From contig NZ_JACSQS010000002.1 of assembly GCF_014836545.1 (NCBI RefSeq), positions 77,347 through 137,366 of the forward strand: a stretch of 60,020 nt of DNA, in the 5' to 3' direction. The notes below the pieces were generated by a model, which had not been told where the DNA came from, ran no database searches, and saw only the letters and a program-made list of their open reading frames with translations. Position 1 is the first letter of the stretch, and each line of letters begins with the position of its first letter. The translations under genes were made by a program, and so were the position numbers. Source of the stretch: Stenotrophomonas lacuserhaii (GTDB lineage Bacteria; Pseudomonadota; Gammaproteobacteria; Xanthomonadales; Xanthomonadaceae). Below are positions 44,071 through 55,524 of this stretch, piece after piece.

Positions 44071-44688
44071 TTACAGCGAAGGATTCAACGTGTAGGTGCC
44101 GTGCAGTGCTGCTTCGGCCAGCACGTGGCCCTGCATCGCACGATGCACGTCGCTGGCGGTAAACGGCGTCGGCAGCTCCAGCGTCGCCACGTCCAGCGCG
44201 AACACGCGGAAGAAGTAGCGGTGCATGCGCTCGTCGTTGAACGGCGGATACGGGCCGTCATAGCCAAGATAGTCACCGGCCATGTCCGGATTGCCGGCAA
44301 ACCATCCGGTGAAGTCGTTCAGTCCCTGGCGGCTGCCCGCCGGGCCGGCCGGCGCGGTCTTGCCCTTGGCCACGAAACCATCGCTGCAGCTGCCGGCGGC
44401 AAGCTCGCGCACGTCCGCGGCAATGTCGGCCATCACCCAGTGCACGAAATCACAGCGCGGCTGGTCGCGCGGAATGGTCATGTCCTGGCGGCCGACGGTG
44501 TCGGCAACCGTCGGCACATCCGGATCCACGCAGATCAGCGCGAAGGAACGGGTGCCCTCCGGCACCCCGCTCCACGCCAGCTGCGGATTGCGATCCGGGG
44601 CGAACCCATCGCCATCGCCGGCGGCGAACTCGCGCGTGATCGGTGCGCCGTTGATCAGGCTGGTGCTGGTCAGTTGCATGTGGCTCAT
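44071..44688 (-). CDS. YbhB/YbcL-family PEBP-like protein
   Basis: A 205-residue phosphatidylethanolamine-binding-protein fold: NPQLAWSGVPEGTRSFALICVDPDVP, DFVHWVMADIAAD, GYDGPYPPFNDERMHRYFFRVFALD. No signal peptide is visible, so a cytosolic location is expected. The family's bacterial role is unclear. Its ATG overlaps the stop of the upstream TPR-sulfotransferase gene by 4 bases, so the two are co-translated. Confidence 0.85.
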   Translation of the reverse strand: MSHMQLTSTSLINGAPITREFAAGDGDGFAPDRNPQLAWSGVPEGTRSFALICVDPDVPTVADTVGRQDMTIPRDQPRCDFVHWVMADIAADVRELAAGSCSDGFVAKGKTAPAGPAGSRQGLNDFTGWFAGNPDMAGDYLGYDGPYPPFNDERMHRYFFRVFALDVATLELPTPFTASDVHRAMQGHVLAEAALHGTYTLNPSL

Positions 44689-46754
44689 TCCTCCGGGTAA
44701 CCCAGGCGAACCGCGACCGGGGTCAGCAGGTCGATGGCAGCGCCCATGACCTCGCGGTAGTTGCGCCAGTGGCCGCTCGGCAGGCGCGGCGGACCGATGT
44801 TCGGTGCCGGTGGCAGCTGCACGCCCATCACCTCACTGAGCAGCAGCGCCATCGCCTGTGGATCGTTGCCCGCTGCGTCCACGCGCACCAGCACGTTTGG
44901 ATACAGATCCTGCTCGCTCAGGACGGCAACCTGGGTCAGCGCACGGGACAGCCATTCGGCGGCTTCCTGCAGGCTGGTGATCGCCAGCTGTGCGCCGGAG
45001 CCATAGGCGATCCAGTCCAGCAGCATGTCGCGCGGATCGCGCAGCACCACCAGCAGACGCCCCTGCGGCAGCGCCGGACGCAGCGCCCACAGCAGGGCAT
45101 TGTCCCAGAACAGCAACCAGTCGATCACCGTGTCGTTGGCCAAACCGCGCGACGGCAGGCACGCACGCCAGCCGTCCACCAGCGCCTGCGGCGTCAGCTT
45201 GCCCGAAGCCAGATCCTGCAGCGTGTTGTAGTTCTGGAAGGCATCGTCCGGCGGCGTGGCGCTGAAGCGGTCAACGCGCACCAGCGGACTGGCCGCGCTG
45301 AGCGCGCTCATCACTTTTTCCACGTTCGAACCGGGTGCGCCCCACAGGAACATCGGGCGCGATGCCAGCTCCGGATCGACCTCGCCCAGAGCCGGCCAGC
45401 TGGCCGGTGGCTTGGCCTGCGGCGGCAGCGGCAGGCGGTTGGCCACGTTGTCGGCATGCAGGTCCAGCCAGGTACGCAGGGCCTCGCGCGGCTGGCCGCC
45501 ACGGTCATGCACTTCGCCCAGCCAGGTGCGCAGGTCTTCCTTGGCGCGCCCTTCGGCGGCGTCCACCATCTGCTGCACACGGGCTGCAGCGGCCGCAGGA
45601 TCGCGCCGCACCAGCCCGTCCACCAGCCGCGTGGCGCCGCTGACACGGCCTGGTTCCAGCGCCAGGATGCGCTCTGCCATCGCTTCGGCTGCGTCCTGTT
45701 CGCCGTTCATGTCATGCAGGCGCATGCGCGTTTCCAGCGCCGGCAGGTGCGCCGGCATCGCCGCCAGCCAACGTTCGCCCACGGCCACGGCGCCTTCGCT
45801 GCCCACGCCTTCCACCGACAGGCGGGCCAGCCACAGATTGTGCAGCTGGTCGTGGTCGGCCAACACCGCATCCAGTTCGGTACGCGCTTCTTCGTCGCGG
45901 CCCAGTCGCTGCCAGGCCATCAACAGCAGCTGCAGCAACTGCGGATCGCCCGCGTTGCTGGCCAGCAGCGGGCGAAGGTGGTCGCGTGCCTGCAGGGGCT
46001 GGCCGGACTGCAGGGCCATCTGCGCGGCGAAACGGCGCATCGCCACGCTGTCCTGCCCGGGCTGCTGCAGGGCCTGCTCGATGATCTCGGCCGCTGCGGC
46101 AGGGTTGTCCTGGCGCAGTGCCAGTTGCACCAACAGCCCATGCAGCGCGGTCATCTTCGGGTTCAGGACCAGCACGCGGCGGAATGCCTGTTCGGCGAAG
46201 GCCAACATGTCCTTGCGCAGGTAGGCCGTACCCAGTGCATACACGATGCGCGGATCATCCGGCAGCGCCCGCACGGCGCTGGACAACTGGGCCAACGCCT
46301 CATCCAGCGCGCCACGACGCAGCGCCAACATGCCCGACAGCGCCACCACCTCGGGATTCCCGGCATCCACGCGCGAGGCCAGCTTGAGCTGCTTTTCCGC
46401 CTCGCCCACATCGTTGCGCGCCAATGCCAGGTGCGCCTGCATCAGGTAGGCCGACAGTTCGTTGGGATTGAAACCGGTGGTGCGTCCAAGCGCCGCTTCG
46501 GCGTCTTCGAACTGGTGCAGTGCCAGCAGCAGGCCAGCGTGCTGCAGGTGCAGGTCGGCATCGTCCGGGGCGAGTTCCAGCGCGCGCTGCAGGCTGTCAA
46601 CGGCAGCCGCCAACTGGCCCTGCTGCTGCAGCGCCAGCGCGTGCCAGCGGTAGGCCTGGGGCTGTTGCGGCTCGGCGGCGATCCAGCGGGTGGCCAGCTG
46701 CACGGCCTGGTCGGCGTCGCGAAGACGCAGGGCTTGGAGTATCTGATCTTGCAT
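44685..46754 (-). CDS. TPR protein with C-terminal sulfotransferase-like domain
   Basis: A 689-residue cytosolic protein: about eleven TPR-like helical repeats from residue 1 to about 440 (for example LHLQHAGLLLALHQFEDAEAAL), then a sulfotransferase-like domain. The usual PAPS 5'-loop (PRSGTT-type) is replaced by GAPGSNVEKVMSAL, while the 3'-phosphate-binding segment VVLRDPRDMLLDWIAYG is preserved. Sulfate transfer is therefore uncertain. ATG 46754 was chosen because upstream codons lie beyond a promoter-like gap and lack family features. It is translationally coupled to the YbhB-like gene. Confidence 0.75.
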   Translation of the reverse strand: MQDQILQALRLRDADQAVQLATRWIAAEPQQPQAYRWHALALQQQGQLAAAVDSLQRALELAPDDADLHLQHAGLLLALHQFEDAEAALGRTTGFNPNELSAYLMQAHLALARNDVGEAEKQLKLASRVDAGNPEVVALSGMLALRRGALDEALAQLSSAVRALPDDPRIVYALGTAYLRKDMLAFAEQAFRRVLVLNPKMTALHGLLVQLALRQDNPAAAAEIIEQALQQPGQDSVAMRRFAAQMALQSGQPLQARDHLRPLLASNAGDPQLLQLLLMAWQRLGRDEEARTELDAVLADHDQLHNLWLARLSVEGVGSEGAVAVGERWLAAMPAHLPALETRMRLHDMNGEQDAAEAMAERILALEPGRVSGATRLVDGLVRRDPAAAAARVQQMVDAAEGRAKEDLRTWLGEVHDRGGQPREALRTWLDLHADNVANRLPLPPQAKPPASWPALGEVDPELASRPMFLWGAPGSNVEKVMSALSAASPLVRVDRFSATPPDDAFQNYNTLQDLASGKLTPQALVDGWRACLPSRGLANDTVIDWLLFWDNALLWALRPALPQGRLLVVLRDPRDMLLDWIAYGSGAQLAITSLQEAAEWLSRALTQVAVLSEQDLYPNVLVRVDAAGNDPQAMALLLSEVMGVQLPPAPNIGPPRLPSGHWRNYREVMGAAIDLLTPVAVRLGYPEE

Positions 46755-46822
46755 GACGGGTCCGGCTGGAGTGCAAACCCGCATTGTAACGACCCTGATC
46801 GATCGTGCAGGCGCGGCCGCGC

Positions 46823-47845
46823 TCAACCGTCCCGCGCGGCCTGTCCCAGGTGCTGGGCCACCCAGCGTTCGGAGAATCCATCGCCGCGCCAGTTCTCCAG
46901 GAAGCCACAATGGCCGCCCCATTCGGCGGTCTGCAGGCGCGCCGACCGCGGCAGCTGCCAGTCGTTGAAAGTGGTGTACGGGATCACCGGGTCATCCTTT
47001 GCCATCAGGATGTCCGCTGGCACCTGCAGCTCCGCCAGCCGCTCGCCGGCGATGGAATAGCCATCGAAATAAGCCTGCAGCGAGCCGTAATCGGTATGGT
47101 GCTCGACCAGCCAGGCAGTCAGCGCACGGATGTCCAGCCGCAGTACGCGTTCATCCCAGTCGCTCAGCTCCGGGTAGACCGCCTGCTTGCGCCGCAACGA
47201 TCCGGCCCACTTGCGGCGGAAGTACCAGTCATACATGGCCGGGCCGTTTTCGATGCTGTCCATGGTCAGGCCCGGGTCCAGCACCGGGCACACCGAGGCC
47301 ACCCGTTGCAGCGGCACGCCGGCCGCCGGCGCGCGCAGGGCCAGCCGCAGCACGAAGTTGCCGCCCAGCGAGTAACCGGCCGCCACCAGCGGCAGCTGCG
47401 GCCAGCGGCGGGCGATGTCAGCGGACGCATGCACCACTTCATCGATGCGGTTGGAGTGGAAGATGCCGGGATTGAGGTGGTGGGTATTGCCGTGGTCACG
47501 GAAGTTCAGCCGGACCACGTCGAAGCCTTCGGCCAGCATGCGGGCCGCGGTCATGCGCATGTAGCTGGATTCGGCGCTGCCCTCCCACCCATGCAGCAGC
47601 AGGGCGATGCCGCGCGGCGCGCGTGCCTGGATGGCGCTGTGCCAGGCCTGCAGGCGCACGCCCTGCCCGCCATCCACGATCAGCTCCCGATGTGCCGCAC
47701 CGGTAGCGGCCAGCAGCTCCTGCCCGCGCCGCAGGCGCAGCCGGCTGGAACTGAGCATCGACTGCAGGTGTGCGTTGCGCAGCCAGCGCGGCGGCTGGTA
47801 ATCGGCCGCCGTCAGCAGTCCGGGCGGACCGGAATCAAAGGACAT
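46823..47845 (-). CDS. Alpha/beta hydrolase, YheT type
   Basis: A 340-residue hydrolase, the same length as E. coli YheT. Motifs: WLRNAHLQSML near the start, oxyanion/lid region LLLHGWEGSAESSYM, RLNFRDHGNTHHLN, nucleophile elbow GYSLGGN (Ser), and AKDDPVIP and GGHCGFLEN for the acid and His. The family includes lipid esterases and human ABHD relatives; substrate unknown. It is 28 bases downstream of the plsC-like gene, in a run of genes on the same strand acting on lipids. Confidence 0.87.
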   Translation of the reverse strand: MSFDSGPPGLLTAADYQPPRWLRNAHLQSMLSSSRLRLRRGQELLAATGAAHRELIVDGGQGVRLQAWHSAIQARAPRGIALLLHGWEGSAESSYMRMTAARMLAEGFDVVRLNFRDHGNTHHLNPGIFHSNRIDEVVHASADIARRWPQLPLVAAGYSLGGNFVLRLALRAPAAGVPLQRVASVCPVLDPGLTMDSIENGPAMYDWYFRRKWAGSLRRKQAVYPELSDWDERVLRLDIRALTAWLVEHHTDYGSLQAYFDGYSIAGERLAELQVPADILMAKDDPVIPYTTFNDWQLPRSARLQTAEWGGHCGFLENWRGDGFSERWVAQHLGQAARDG

Positions 47846-47873
47846 CGCGGGTGCGGGGACGGACACCGTCGGC

Positions 47874-48665
47874 TCAGCTGCCGGCCATTGCCGCAATGAT
47901 GCGGGTACGCGAGGTTTCGGCGATGCGCCGGCGACCTTCCAGGTCCTGCCCGCCGATCGGCTCCAGGAAATGCACTTCGGCACGACGGGCCGGCTCGCCC
48001 AGCAGGCGCAGGAAGTTGGCGAAGAAACTCTCGCGCGGACCGAACGCCACCACGGTCTGTGCGTCGCCGCCTGCCCCGTAGCGCAGCGCCACCGGCTGCA
48101 CCGGTACGCCGGTTTCCACCGCCGCCTGGAAGATGCGCGCGTGGAACGGCCCCACTTCATGACCACCACGGGTGCGGCCCTCCGGGAACACACCCACGCC
48201 CTTGCCTTCGCGCAGGCGCACGACCATCTGCTGCATCACCCCATCCAGCGATTCGGTGCTGCCCCGCTGGTGGAAGATGGTCTGCCCACGACCGGCCAGC
48301 CAGCCGACCACCGGCCAGCCGGCAATTTCGCGCTTGGCGACGAAACCCATCATGCGCTGGCTGTGCAGCACGCAGATGTCGACCCAACTGACATGGTTGG
48401 CCACGAACAGCACCGCGCCGTGCAGCGGTTTGCCGATGCGCACCAGGCGGAAGCCGAAGATCCACATCAGGCCGGCCGACCACCAGTTGACCACTTTGTA
48501 GCCAAGCGGTTCATCGCCCACGCGCAGTTCGCCCCACGGCGGCAGCATGCCGATGAGGATCAGCGGCAGGAACACGAGCAGGTGGATGAGCAGCAGCGGT
48601 ACGCGGTACAGGTAACGGCACACACGCGCCACGCCGCCACGGGTGGCCGGAGTGGGGGAATTCAT
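47874..48665 (-). CDS. 1-acyl-sn-glycerol-3-phosphate acyltransferase (PlsC family)
   Basis: A 263-residue membrane acyltransferase. An N-terminal hydrophobic segment (PLLLIHLLVFLPLILIGML) is followed by the catalytic HX4D motif in ANHVSWVDIC, the substrate loop VFPEGRTRGG and VPVQPVALRYG. It should acylate lysophosphatidic acid or a related lysolipid. Several xanthomonad genomes carry more than one such gene, so the exact acceptor is uncertain. ATG 48665 gives a standard N-terminus. Confidence 0.88.
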   Translation of the reverse strand: MNSPTPATRGGVARVCRYLYRVPLLLIHLLVFLPLILIGMLPPWGELRVGDEPLGYKVVNWWSAGLMWIFGFRLVRIGKPLHGAVLFVANHVSWVDICVLHSQRMMGFVAKREIAGWPVVGWLAGRGQTIFHQRGSTESLDGVMQQMVVRLREGKGVGVFPEGRTRGGHEVGPFHARIFQAAVETGVPVQPVALRYGAGGDAQTVVAFGPRESFFANFLRLLGEPARRAEVHFLEPIGGQDLEGRRRIAETSRTRIIAAMAGS

Positions 48666-48795
48666 GCGGGAACGATACCCGAGCACCGCAGCGCCTGCCA
48701 GCGCGGGGTGGCCAAGGCGGCTGCGCGGATGGGCCAGCCGGCGGCAACGCTGTGTTCTGCAGCATCCTGGCGGTGCCGCGGTTGCAGTTCGCCGC

Positions 48796-49230
48796 TCAAC
48801 CGTGGCCGGCCGCCACCACCGCCAGGGTCAACCGCGAAGTGCAGACCAGCCGGGCCTGTTCGTCTTCGATGCGGATGTCCCAGATCTGCGTGCTGCGGCC
48901 GACATGCACCGCGCGCGCGGTACCGGTGACCACGCCCTCGCGCTTGGCGCGCACGTGGTTGGCATTGATCTCCAGCCCGACGCAGACCTGCTGGCTGTTG
49001 TCCACGCAGAGGTTGCCGGCACTGCTGCCCAGGGTCTCGGCCAACACCACCGATGCCCCGCCATGCAGGATGCCGTAGGGCTGGTGGGTGCGTGCATCCA
49101 CCGGCATGGTCGCCTGCAGCCAGTCATCGCCGACCGCGCTGAAGACGATCCCCAGCTGGGATATCACCGTGTCGGCGCTCAGCGCGTTGAGGGCATCAAG
49201 GGAAACCGCGTGGCGGAATACGGAAGGCAC
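48796..49230 (-). CDS. Hotdog-fold acyl-CoA thioesterase (PaaI/EntH type)
   Basis: A 144-residue protein: LGIVFSAVGDDWLQATMPVD, the signature YGILHGGASVVLAETLGS with catalytic Glu, and VGLEINANHVRAKREGVV. This is the pattern of EntH/MenI-type 4HBT thioesterases that hydrolyse aromatic or acyl-CoA esters. The substrate cannot be set from sequence. It is 13 bases from the phospholipase D gene downstream and about 130 bases from plsC on the same strand. Confidence 0.87.
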   Translation of the reverse strand: MPSVFRHAVSLDALNALSADTVISQLGIVFSAVGDDWLQATMPVDARTHQPYGILHGGASVVLAETLGSSAGNLCVDNSQQVCVGLEINANHVRAKREGVVTGTARAVHVGRSTQIWDIRIEDEQARLVCTSRLTLAVVAAGHG

Positions 49231-49243
49231 GGCACGACTCCAG

Positions 49244-51298
49244 TCAGAGGATCGGTACCAGGCCGGCGCCGAAGGCGGTCAGCATGCGCACCAGCAACAA
49301 TTTCGGGCCGACGTTGACTTCGGGGAAGTCACCCACGGCGGTGTAACAGGCATGGAAGTCCGGATGCTGCCGCGGCAGCGGCTCGGGGCAGGCCGGGCCC
49401 GGCTGGAACTCGTAGTCGGTGGCGTAGCGCCACGGCCAGAAATCCAGGATCGGCAGCGCTTCGGAGGCCTTGCCCATGCTGTAGTTCAGCCCGGACAGCA
49501 CCGGCGGCTTGCTGCGCGGTGCCACCGTCCAGGAATTCTGCGGATCGATGTCGCGCAGGATGCTGTCGGCCAGGCGCTGGGCGAACACCGGGTCGTCGAT
49601 GATCACCGCCCCTTCGGTGTTGTAGTTTTCGCTGCGCGGATCGAAGTTGTGCGTACCGATCACGCCGATGCGGCGATCCACCACCAGCGACTTGGCGTGC
49701 AGCCCCATGCGTGCGCCCTGGCGGGTCACCGGCAGCGGGCGATTGACCGCCTTGCTGCCCAGGAACGAGGGACGGGTCTCGGTGCGCAGCAGGTCGCGCT
49801 CCACTTCACTGCCGGCCGCGCGGCGACGTTCGCGTGCGTTCTGGTAGGCACTGCCGGTGCGTGGATTGCTGCGCGGCGGGGCCGCGTCGCGTGCGGTGCC
49901 GTCGTTGCGGCCGCCGCTGCCGGGAGGCCGGGCATTGCTGCCGGCCGCACTGCCGCCCAGCAGCCCGCCGCGACCGCCTTCCGGGGAGTCGCCGGCGATC
50001 GGGTCCGGCAGCAGGTTGCGGTAATCCACCGGTGCATCCAGCGGGAACGGCTTGAACTCGAAGATATTGAAGCCCAGCTCGCGCATGTTGCGCCGCTTGT
50101 ATTTGTAGGACAGCGCGTAGACGATCGGGTTGTCGGTGGCTGCCAGGCTGTTGGTGGACACCAGCACGCGCGGCGGATCGGTCTGTCTGCGCAGATCGGC
50201 GAACAGCTTGCGCGCCGGCTTGGACAACACCAGGTACGGCGTCTGCAGCAGCACTTCGGATTGTGCCTCGGCGATCAGCCGGTCCAGCTGCGGTTCGGTG
50301 ACATGCTGCCCGTTGCGAGGCTGCTCGACGGTTTCGCGGCGATGCTTGCGCGGCAGGTCGGCGACGTAACGCACCGATGCCACCGGCAGCGCGGTGTCGA
50401 CGAAGCTACGGGTGATCCACGCATCATCGATGGCTTCGGCCAGCACCCGCTCGACCCGCTCGGGCCGTCGATACACGGCCGGCGGCAGCGAAGGCGGGCC
50501 ACTGTCGAGCAGGATCCGCCCGACATCGTTCAGGCGTTCGGCCGGTACGCTGCGCGGGGCCTTCCAGAATGCTTCGAAGTTGGCCGCCATCACCCGCGCT
50601 TCGGGGCCGGCCACCAGCACGTCGCGGTCGCGGAAGTTGTATTCCGAATCCCAGTCGTAGTAATCGTCCTGGTAGTTGCGCCCGCCCACCACGCCGATCG
50701 CATCATCGACCACCAGCAGCTTGTTGTGCATGCGCTGGTTGAAGCGGCGGAAGCAGCACAGCACGCTGCCTGCGTAGTCGAAGTAGTTCAGCTGCGCCTT
50801 GCCGAAGGTCGGGTTGTAGACGCGCAGTTCGAAATTCTGGTGGGCCGATGACAGCGCGCCGAGGATCTGCAGGTCGGAGATCGCCGACAACTGGTCGATC
50901 AGCAGGCGCACCTTCACGCCACGCCGGCTGGCCGCCAGCAGTTCGTCGATCACCAGCCGGGCGCTGTCGTCCTTGTCGAAGATGTAGGTCTGCAGGTCGA
51001 TGCTGCGGGTGGCGCTGCGCAGCAGGTTCAGCCGCGCCACCAGCGCCTCTTCGCCCTCGTCCAGGATGGTGGCGTAATGCCGGGGCTGGTCGGGGGTCGA
51101 TGCGGTGAAGGCACGCCCGGCCAGCGCGCGCAGCGGTGAATCCTGTGCGCAGCGATCAGCGCGGTCGCAGTCCACGACGGTGGAGCGGGCCTGCACGGCG
51201 ATCCGCGCGGCACGCTCACGCTCACTGTTGGACAGCGACGCGCAGCCGCCGAGCAGCAGCAGGCCTGCCAGCATCACCCAGCGGCACATCAGGTTCAC
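49244..51298 (-). CDS. Phospholipase D / cardiolipin synthase-like lipoprotein
   Basis: A 684-residue lipoprotein: lipobox LLGGC with lipidated Cys19, followed by two HKD phosphodiesterase motifs, H191-K193-D198 in RMHNKLLVVDD and H534-K536-D541 in GLHAKSLVVDR. A Gly/Ala/Arg/Pro-rich, probably disordered insertion lies at about 437-500 just before the second motif. The HKD pair implies phosphatidyl transfer or phospholipase D activity at the envelope. Its stop-side neighbour is the thioesterase; upstream it overlaps the YceI gene by 4 bases. Confidence 0.9.
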   Translation of the reverse strand: MNLMCRWVMLAGLLLLGGCASLSNSERERAARIAVQARSTVVDCDRADRCAQDSPLRALAGRAFTASTPDQPRHYATILDEGEEALVARLNLLRSATRSIDLQTYIFDKDDSARLVIDELLAASRRGVKVRLLIDQLSAISDLQILGALSSAHQNFELRVYNPTFGKAQLNYFDYAGSVLCCFRRFNQRMHNKLLVVDDAIGVVGGRNYQDDYYDWDSEYNFRDRDVLVAGPEARVMAANFEAFWKAPRSVPAERLNDVGRILLDSGPPSLPPAVYRRPERVERVLAEAIDDAWITRSFVDTALPVASVRYVADLPRKHRRETVEQPRNGQHVTEPQLDRLIAEAQSEVLLQTPYLVLSKPARKLFADLRRQTDPPRVLVSTNSLAATDNPIVYALSYKYKRRNMRELGFNIFEFKPFPLDAPVDYRNLLPDPIAGDSPEGGRGGLLGGSAAGSNARPPGSGGRNDGTARDAAPPRSNPRTGSAYQNARERRRAAGSEVERDLLRTETRPSFLGSKAVNRPLPVTRQGARMGLHAKSLVVDRRIGVIGTHNFDPRSENYNTEGAVIIDDPVFAQRLADSILRDIDPQNSWTVAPRSKPPVLSGLNYSMGKASEALPILDFWPWRYATDYEFQPGPACPEPLPRQHPDFHACYTAVGDFPEVNVGPKLLLVRMLTAFGAGLVPIL

Positions 51299-51918
51299 GG
51301 TTTCGGCGCCTCGCTCAGGCGCGCTCGCAGTACGAAGGTCACTCGATCACTCAGGGCAAGCTGCCAGTTGTCCATGCCGTAGCGGCCCCGCAGGACGGTC
51401 CCGCGGCTGACGACATCGCAATCATAGCCGGGTCTGGCGCATTCCGCCTTTTCCACCCGCAGCGTTTCCGGATGGCTGACCCCGCGCAGCATCAGGCGAC
51501 CTTCGATGTCCCCCCCGTGGTCCACCCGGGCGGGGTCGTAGGGAAGCGAATCGAATTCCACCACCGGGTGGCGGGCGGCATCGAAGAACTCTTCCCCGCG
51601 CATCCAGCCGGTGTAGCGCGGCTTGCCGGGGATCTCCACCGAGCGGGTGTACATCTTCAGGTGAACCTGGTGGCGCCCATCGGACAGCACCTCGATGCGG
51701 CCTTCGAAATGCGGAAAGCTGCCTTCGATGCGCTGCCCCAGCCGGCTGCGCACTTCGAACCCCAGCCGCGAGCGCTGTGTATCCAGCACCAGCGGCGCGC
51801 GGTGAACGACCTGCACTGGCGGCAACACCGGCAATGCCGCAGGCGGCGCCGGCTGCGCGGCCAGCGCTCCCGGAACCACGGCCAATCCGAGCAGCAGCCC
51901 CCTCTGCCACGCGTTCAT
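51295..51918 (-). CDS. YceI-family periplasmic lipid-binding protein
   Basis: A 206-residue exported protein with a signal peptide (about 1-21, ending GALAA) and a YceI lipocalin-like barrel: LVLDTQRSRLGFEVRS, GSFPHFEGRIEV, KPRYTGWMRGEEFFDAARHPVVEFDS, LMLRGVSHPETLRVE and GRYGMDNWQLALSDRVTFVLRARL. Family members bind isoprenoid or polyprenyl lipids in the periplasm. It overlaps the phospholipase D gene by 4 bases and follows sixA by 4 bases, so these three genes are one operon. ATG 51918 gives the signal peptide directly. Confidence 0.88.
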   Translation of the reverse strand: MNAWQRGLLLGLAVVPGALAAQPAPPAALPVLPPVQVVHRAPLVLDTQRSRLGFEVRSRLGQRIEGSFPHFEGRIEVLSDGRHQVHLKMYTRSVEIPGKPRYTGWMRGEEFFDAARHPVVEFDSLPYDPARVDHGGDIEGRLMLRGVSHPETLRVEKAECARPGYDCDVVSRGTVLRGRYGMDNWQLALSDRVTFVLRARLSEAPKP

Positions 51919-51922
51919 CGGG

Positions 51923-52399
51923 TCACGGCCACCAGAATGCGTTGAGGCTGGCGACGCCGGGCTCGATGCTGGCTTCCTTGGGGAACTGCAGCACCGCGAT
52001 ACCTGCCGGCGGCATGCCACGGTAGTCGCTGGTCTCGCCCGTGTTCAACAGGGCGACCAGGCGTTCCAGGCCGGGATTATGACCGACGATCATCAGTCGT
52101 TCGACGTCGTTGCGGTCGTCGACGAGCCCGATCAGGGTGCCGGGCGTGGCGTCGTACACCTTGTCTTCCAGCTTGTGTTCGAAGAAGCCGGTGACGCCGA
52201 CGACCGCCTCCAGGGTTTCGCGGGTACGGCGTGCCGGTGAACAGAGCACGCAATCAGGCTGCAGGTTGTTGTCCTTGAGCCACTTGCCAGCCGCTTCGGC
52301 CTCGGCAAGTCCGACCGCCGAAAGGGGTCGGTCAAGATCGGCCTGGCCGGTGCTGGCCGGTTCGGCGTGGGCATGGCGAAGCAGGATCAGTTCACGCAT
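51923..52399 (-). CDS. sixA: Phosphohistidine phosphatase SixA
   Basis: A 158-residue histidine phosphatase: catalytic RHAHAEP with His9, CSPARRTRETLE and VGHNPGLERLV with the second His. SixA removes phosphate from phosphohistidine in Hpt domains or in the nitrogen phosphotransferase system. It stands at the head of the sixA-yceI-pld run. The gene is convergent in function with phosphorelay signalling in this window, but a direct partner is not shown. Confidence 0.93.
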   Translation of the reverse strand: MRELILLRHAHAEPASTGQADLDRPLSAVGLAEAEAAGKWLKDNNLQPDCVLCSPARRTRETLEAVVGVTGFFEHKLEDKVYDATPGTLIGLVDDRNDVERLMIVGHNPGLERLVALLNTGETSDYRGMPPAGIAVLQFPKEASIEPGVASLNAFWWP

Positions 52400-52433
52400 C
52401 GGAGTCTTCCATTGGATGAGGGGTACAAGCGGC

Positions 52434-54677
<2,244 letters not shown>

Positions 54678-54725
54678 TGCCCGGCGCCGGGCGTGCCATC
54701 CGGCGGCCTGGCGCGGCATGCCCGC

Positions 54726-55361
54726 TCACGGCCACTTCGGCGGCTGCGCGGCCCAGGCCTGCTGCACCTGCGCCAGCGTGGCGCGCTCGCTGTCGCGCCA
54801 CGTCGGCAACAGGCTGGGGTAGTTCGTCGAGCTGCTCCACTGGCCGGGTTCGGTGCGGACGGCGGCGGCATACCACTTGACCGCTTCCTCCTTCTGCCCG
54901 AGCTCCCACAGGGCCAGTGCGTAGGTCGGCGGAATCCACGACGGATTGCCGCGCAACGCGCTGGCGGCGGCATGCCACTGCTCCAGCGCCGCCTCAGGCT
55001 GGCCCTGGCGGAACAGGTCCCAGCCATGGTTCCAGCGCACCATCCGGCCCGACGGCGAATTGGCCGCGGTGGCCTGCAGCGCTTCGGTGTAGAGCTGCTG
55101 GCCAAGTTCGGTGCGGCCCTGCGCGATGGCCACACCGGCCAGCTGCACGGTCGCCTCGAGCGACTTGCGCCCGCGTTCGCGCTGGCGCAGCAGCTGGCTG
55201 ACCAGCTCATCGCCCTCGGCCTGTACCACCACCACCGGAACGGCAGCGGGATCAGGATCGAAATAGAACTCCTGCGGCGCAGGCAGGAGGGGGGCAGCCC
55301 ATGCAGCGGCTGTCCCCGATACCAGCACCAGGCTGGCAAGGAACTGTCTAACAAGTGACAT
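54726..55361 (-). CDS. Exported TPR-like protein
   Basis: A 211-residue protein with a signal peptide (about 1-23, ending AWA) and helical repeats: ATVQLAGVAIAQGRTELGQQLYTEAL, WNHGWDLFRQGQPEAALEQWHAA, PPTYALALWELGQKEEAVKWYAAAV. The repeats are TPR/Sel1-like and point to a protein-binding role in the periplasm. Function is unknown. It converges on the Ycf46-type gene with a 14-base perfect GC palindrome (54679-54692) between them, and is divergent from the indolepyruvate oxidoreductase gene. Confidence 0.75.
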   Translation of the reverse strand: MSLVRQFLASLVLVSGTAAAWAAPLLPAPQEFYFDPDPAAVPVVVVQAEGDELVSQLLRQRERGRKSLEATVQLAGVAIAQGRTELGQQLYTEALQATAANSPSGRMVRWNHGWDLFRQGQPEAALEQWHAAASALRGNPSWIPPTYALALWELGQKEEAVKWYAAAVRTEPGQWSSSTNYPSLLPTWRDSERATLAQVQQAWAAQPPKWP

Positions 55362-55524
55362 CGATTTTTCCCCAGGTTGCAACAACAACCTCCCACTTCC
55401 TGATCCTAACCGCAGTGCGGTACCAGAAGCGAGTACCGGCCGACGACCGGGCCACTGTTACAATCCGCGCCCTCCGGTCCTGCGCCAGCGCAGCCGGCGC
55501 CAGCCGATCCGAACCAGGCCAGCC

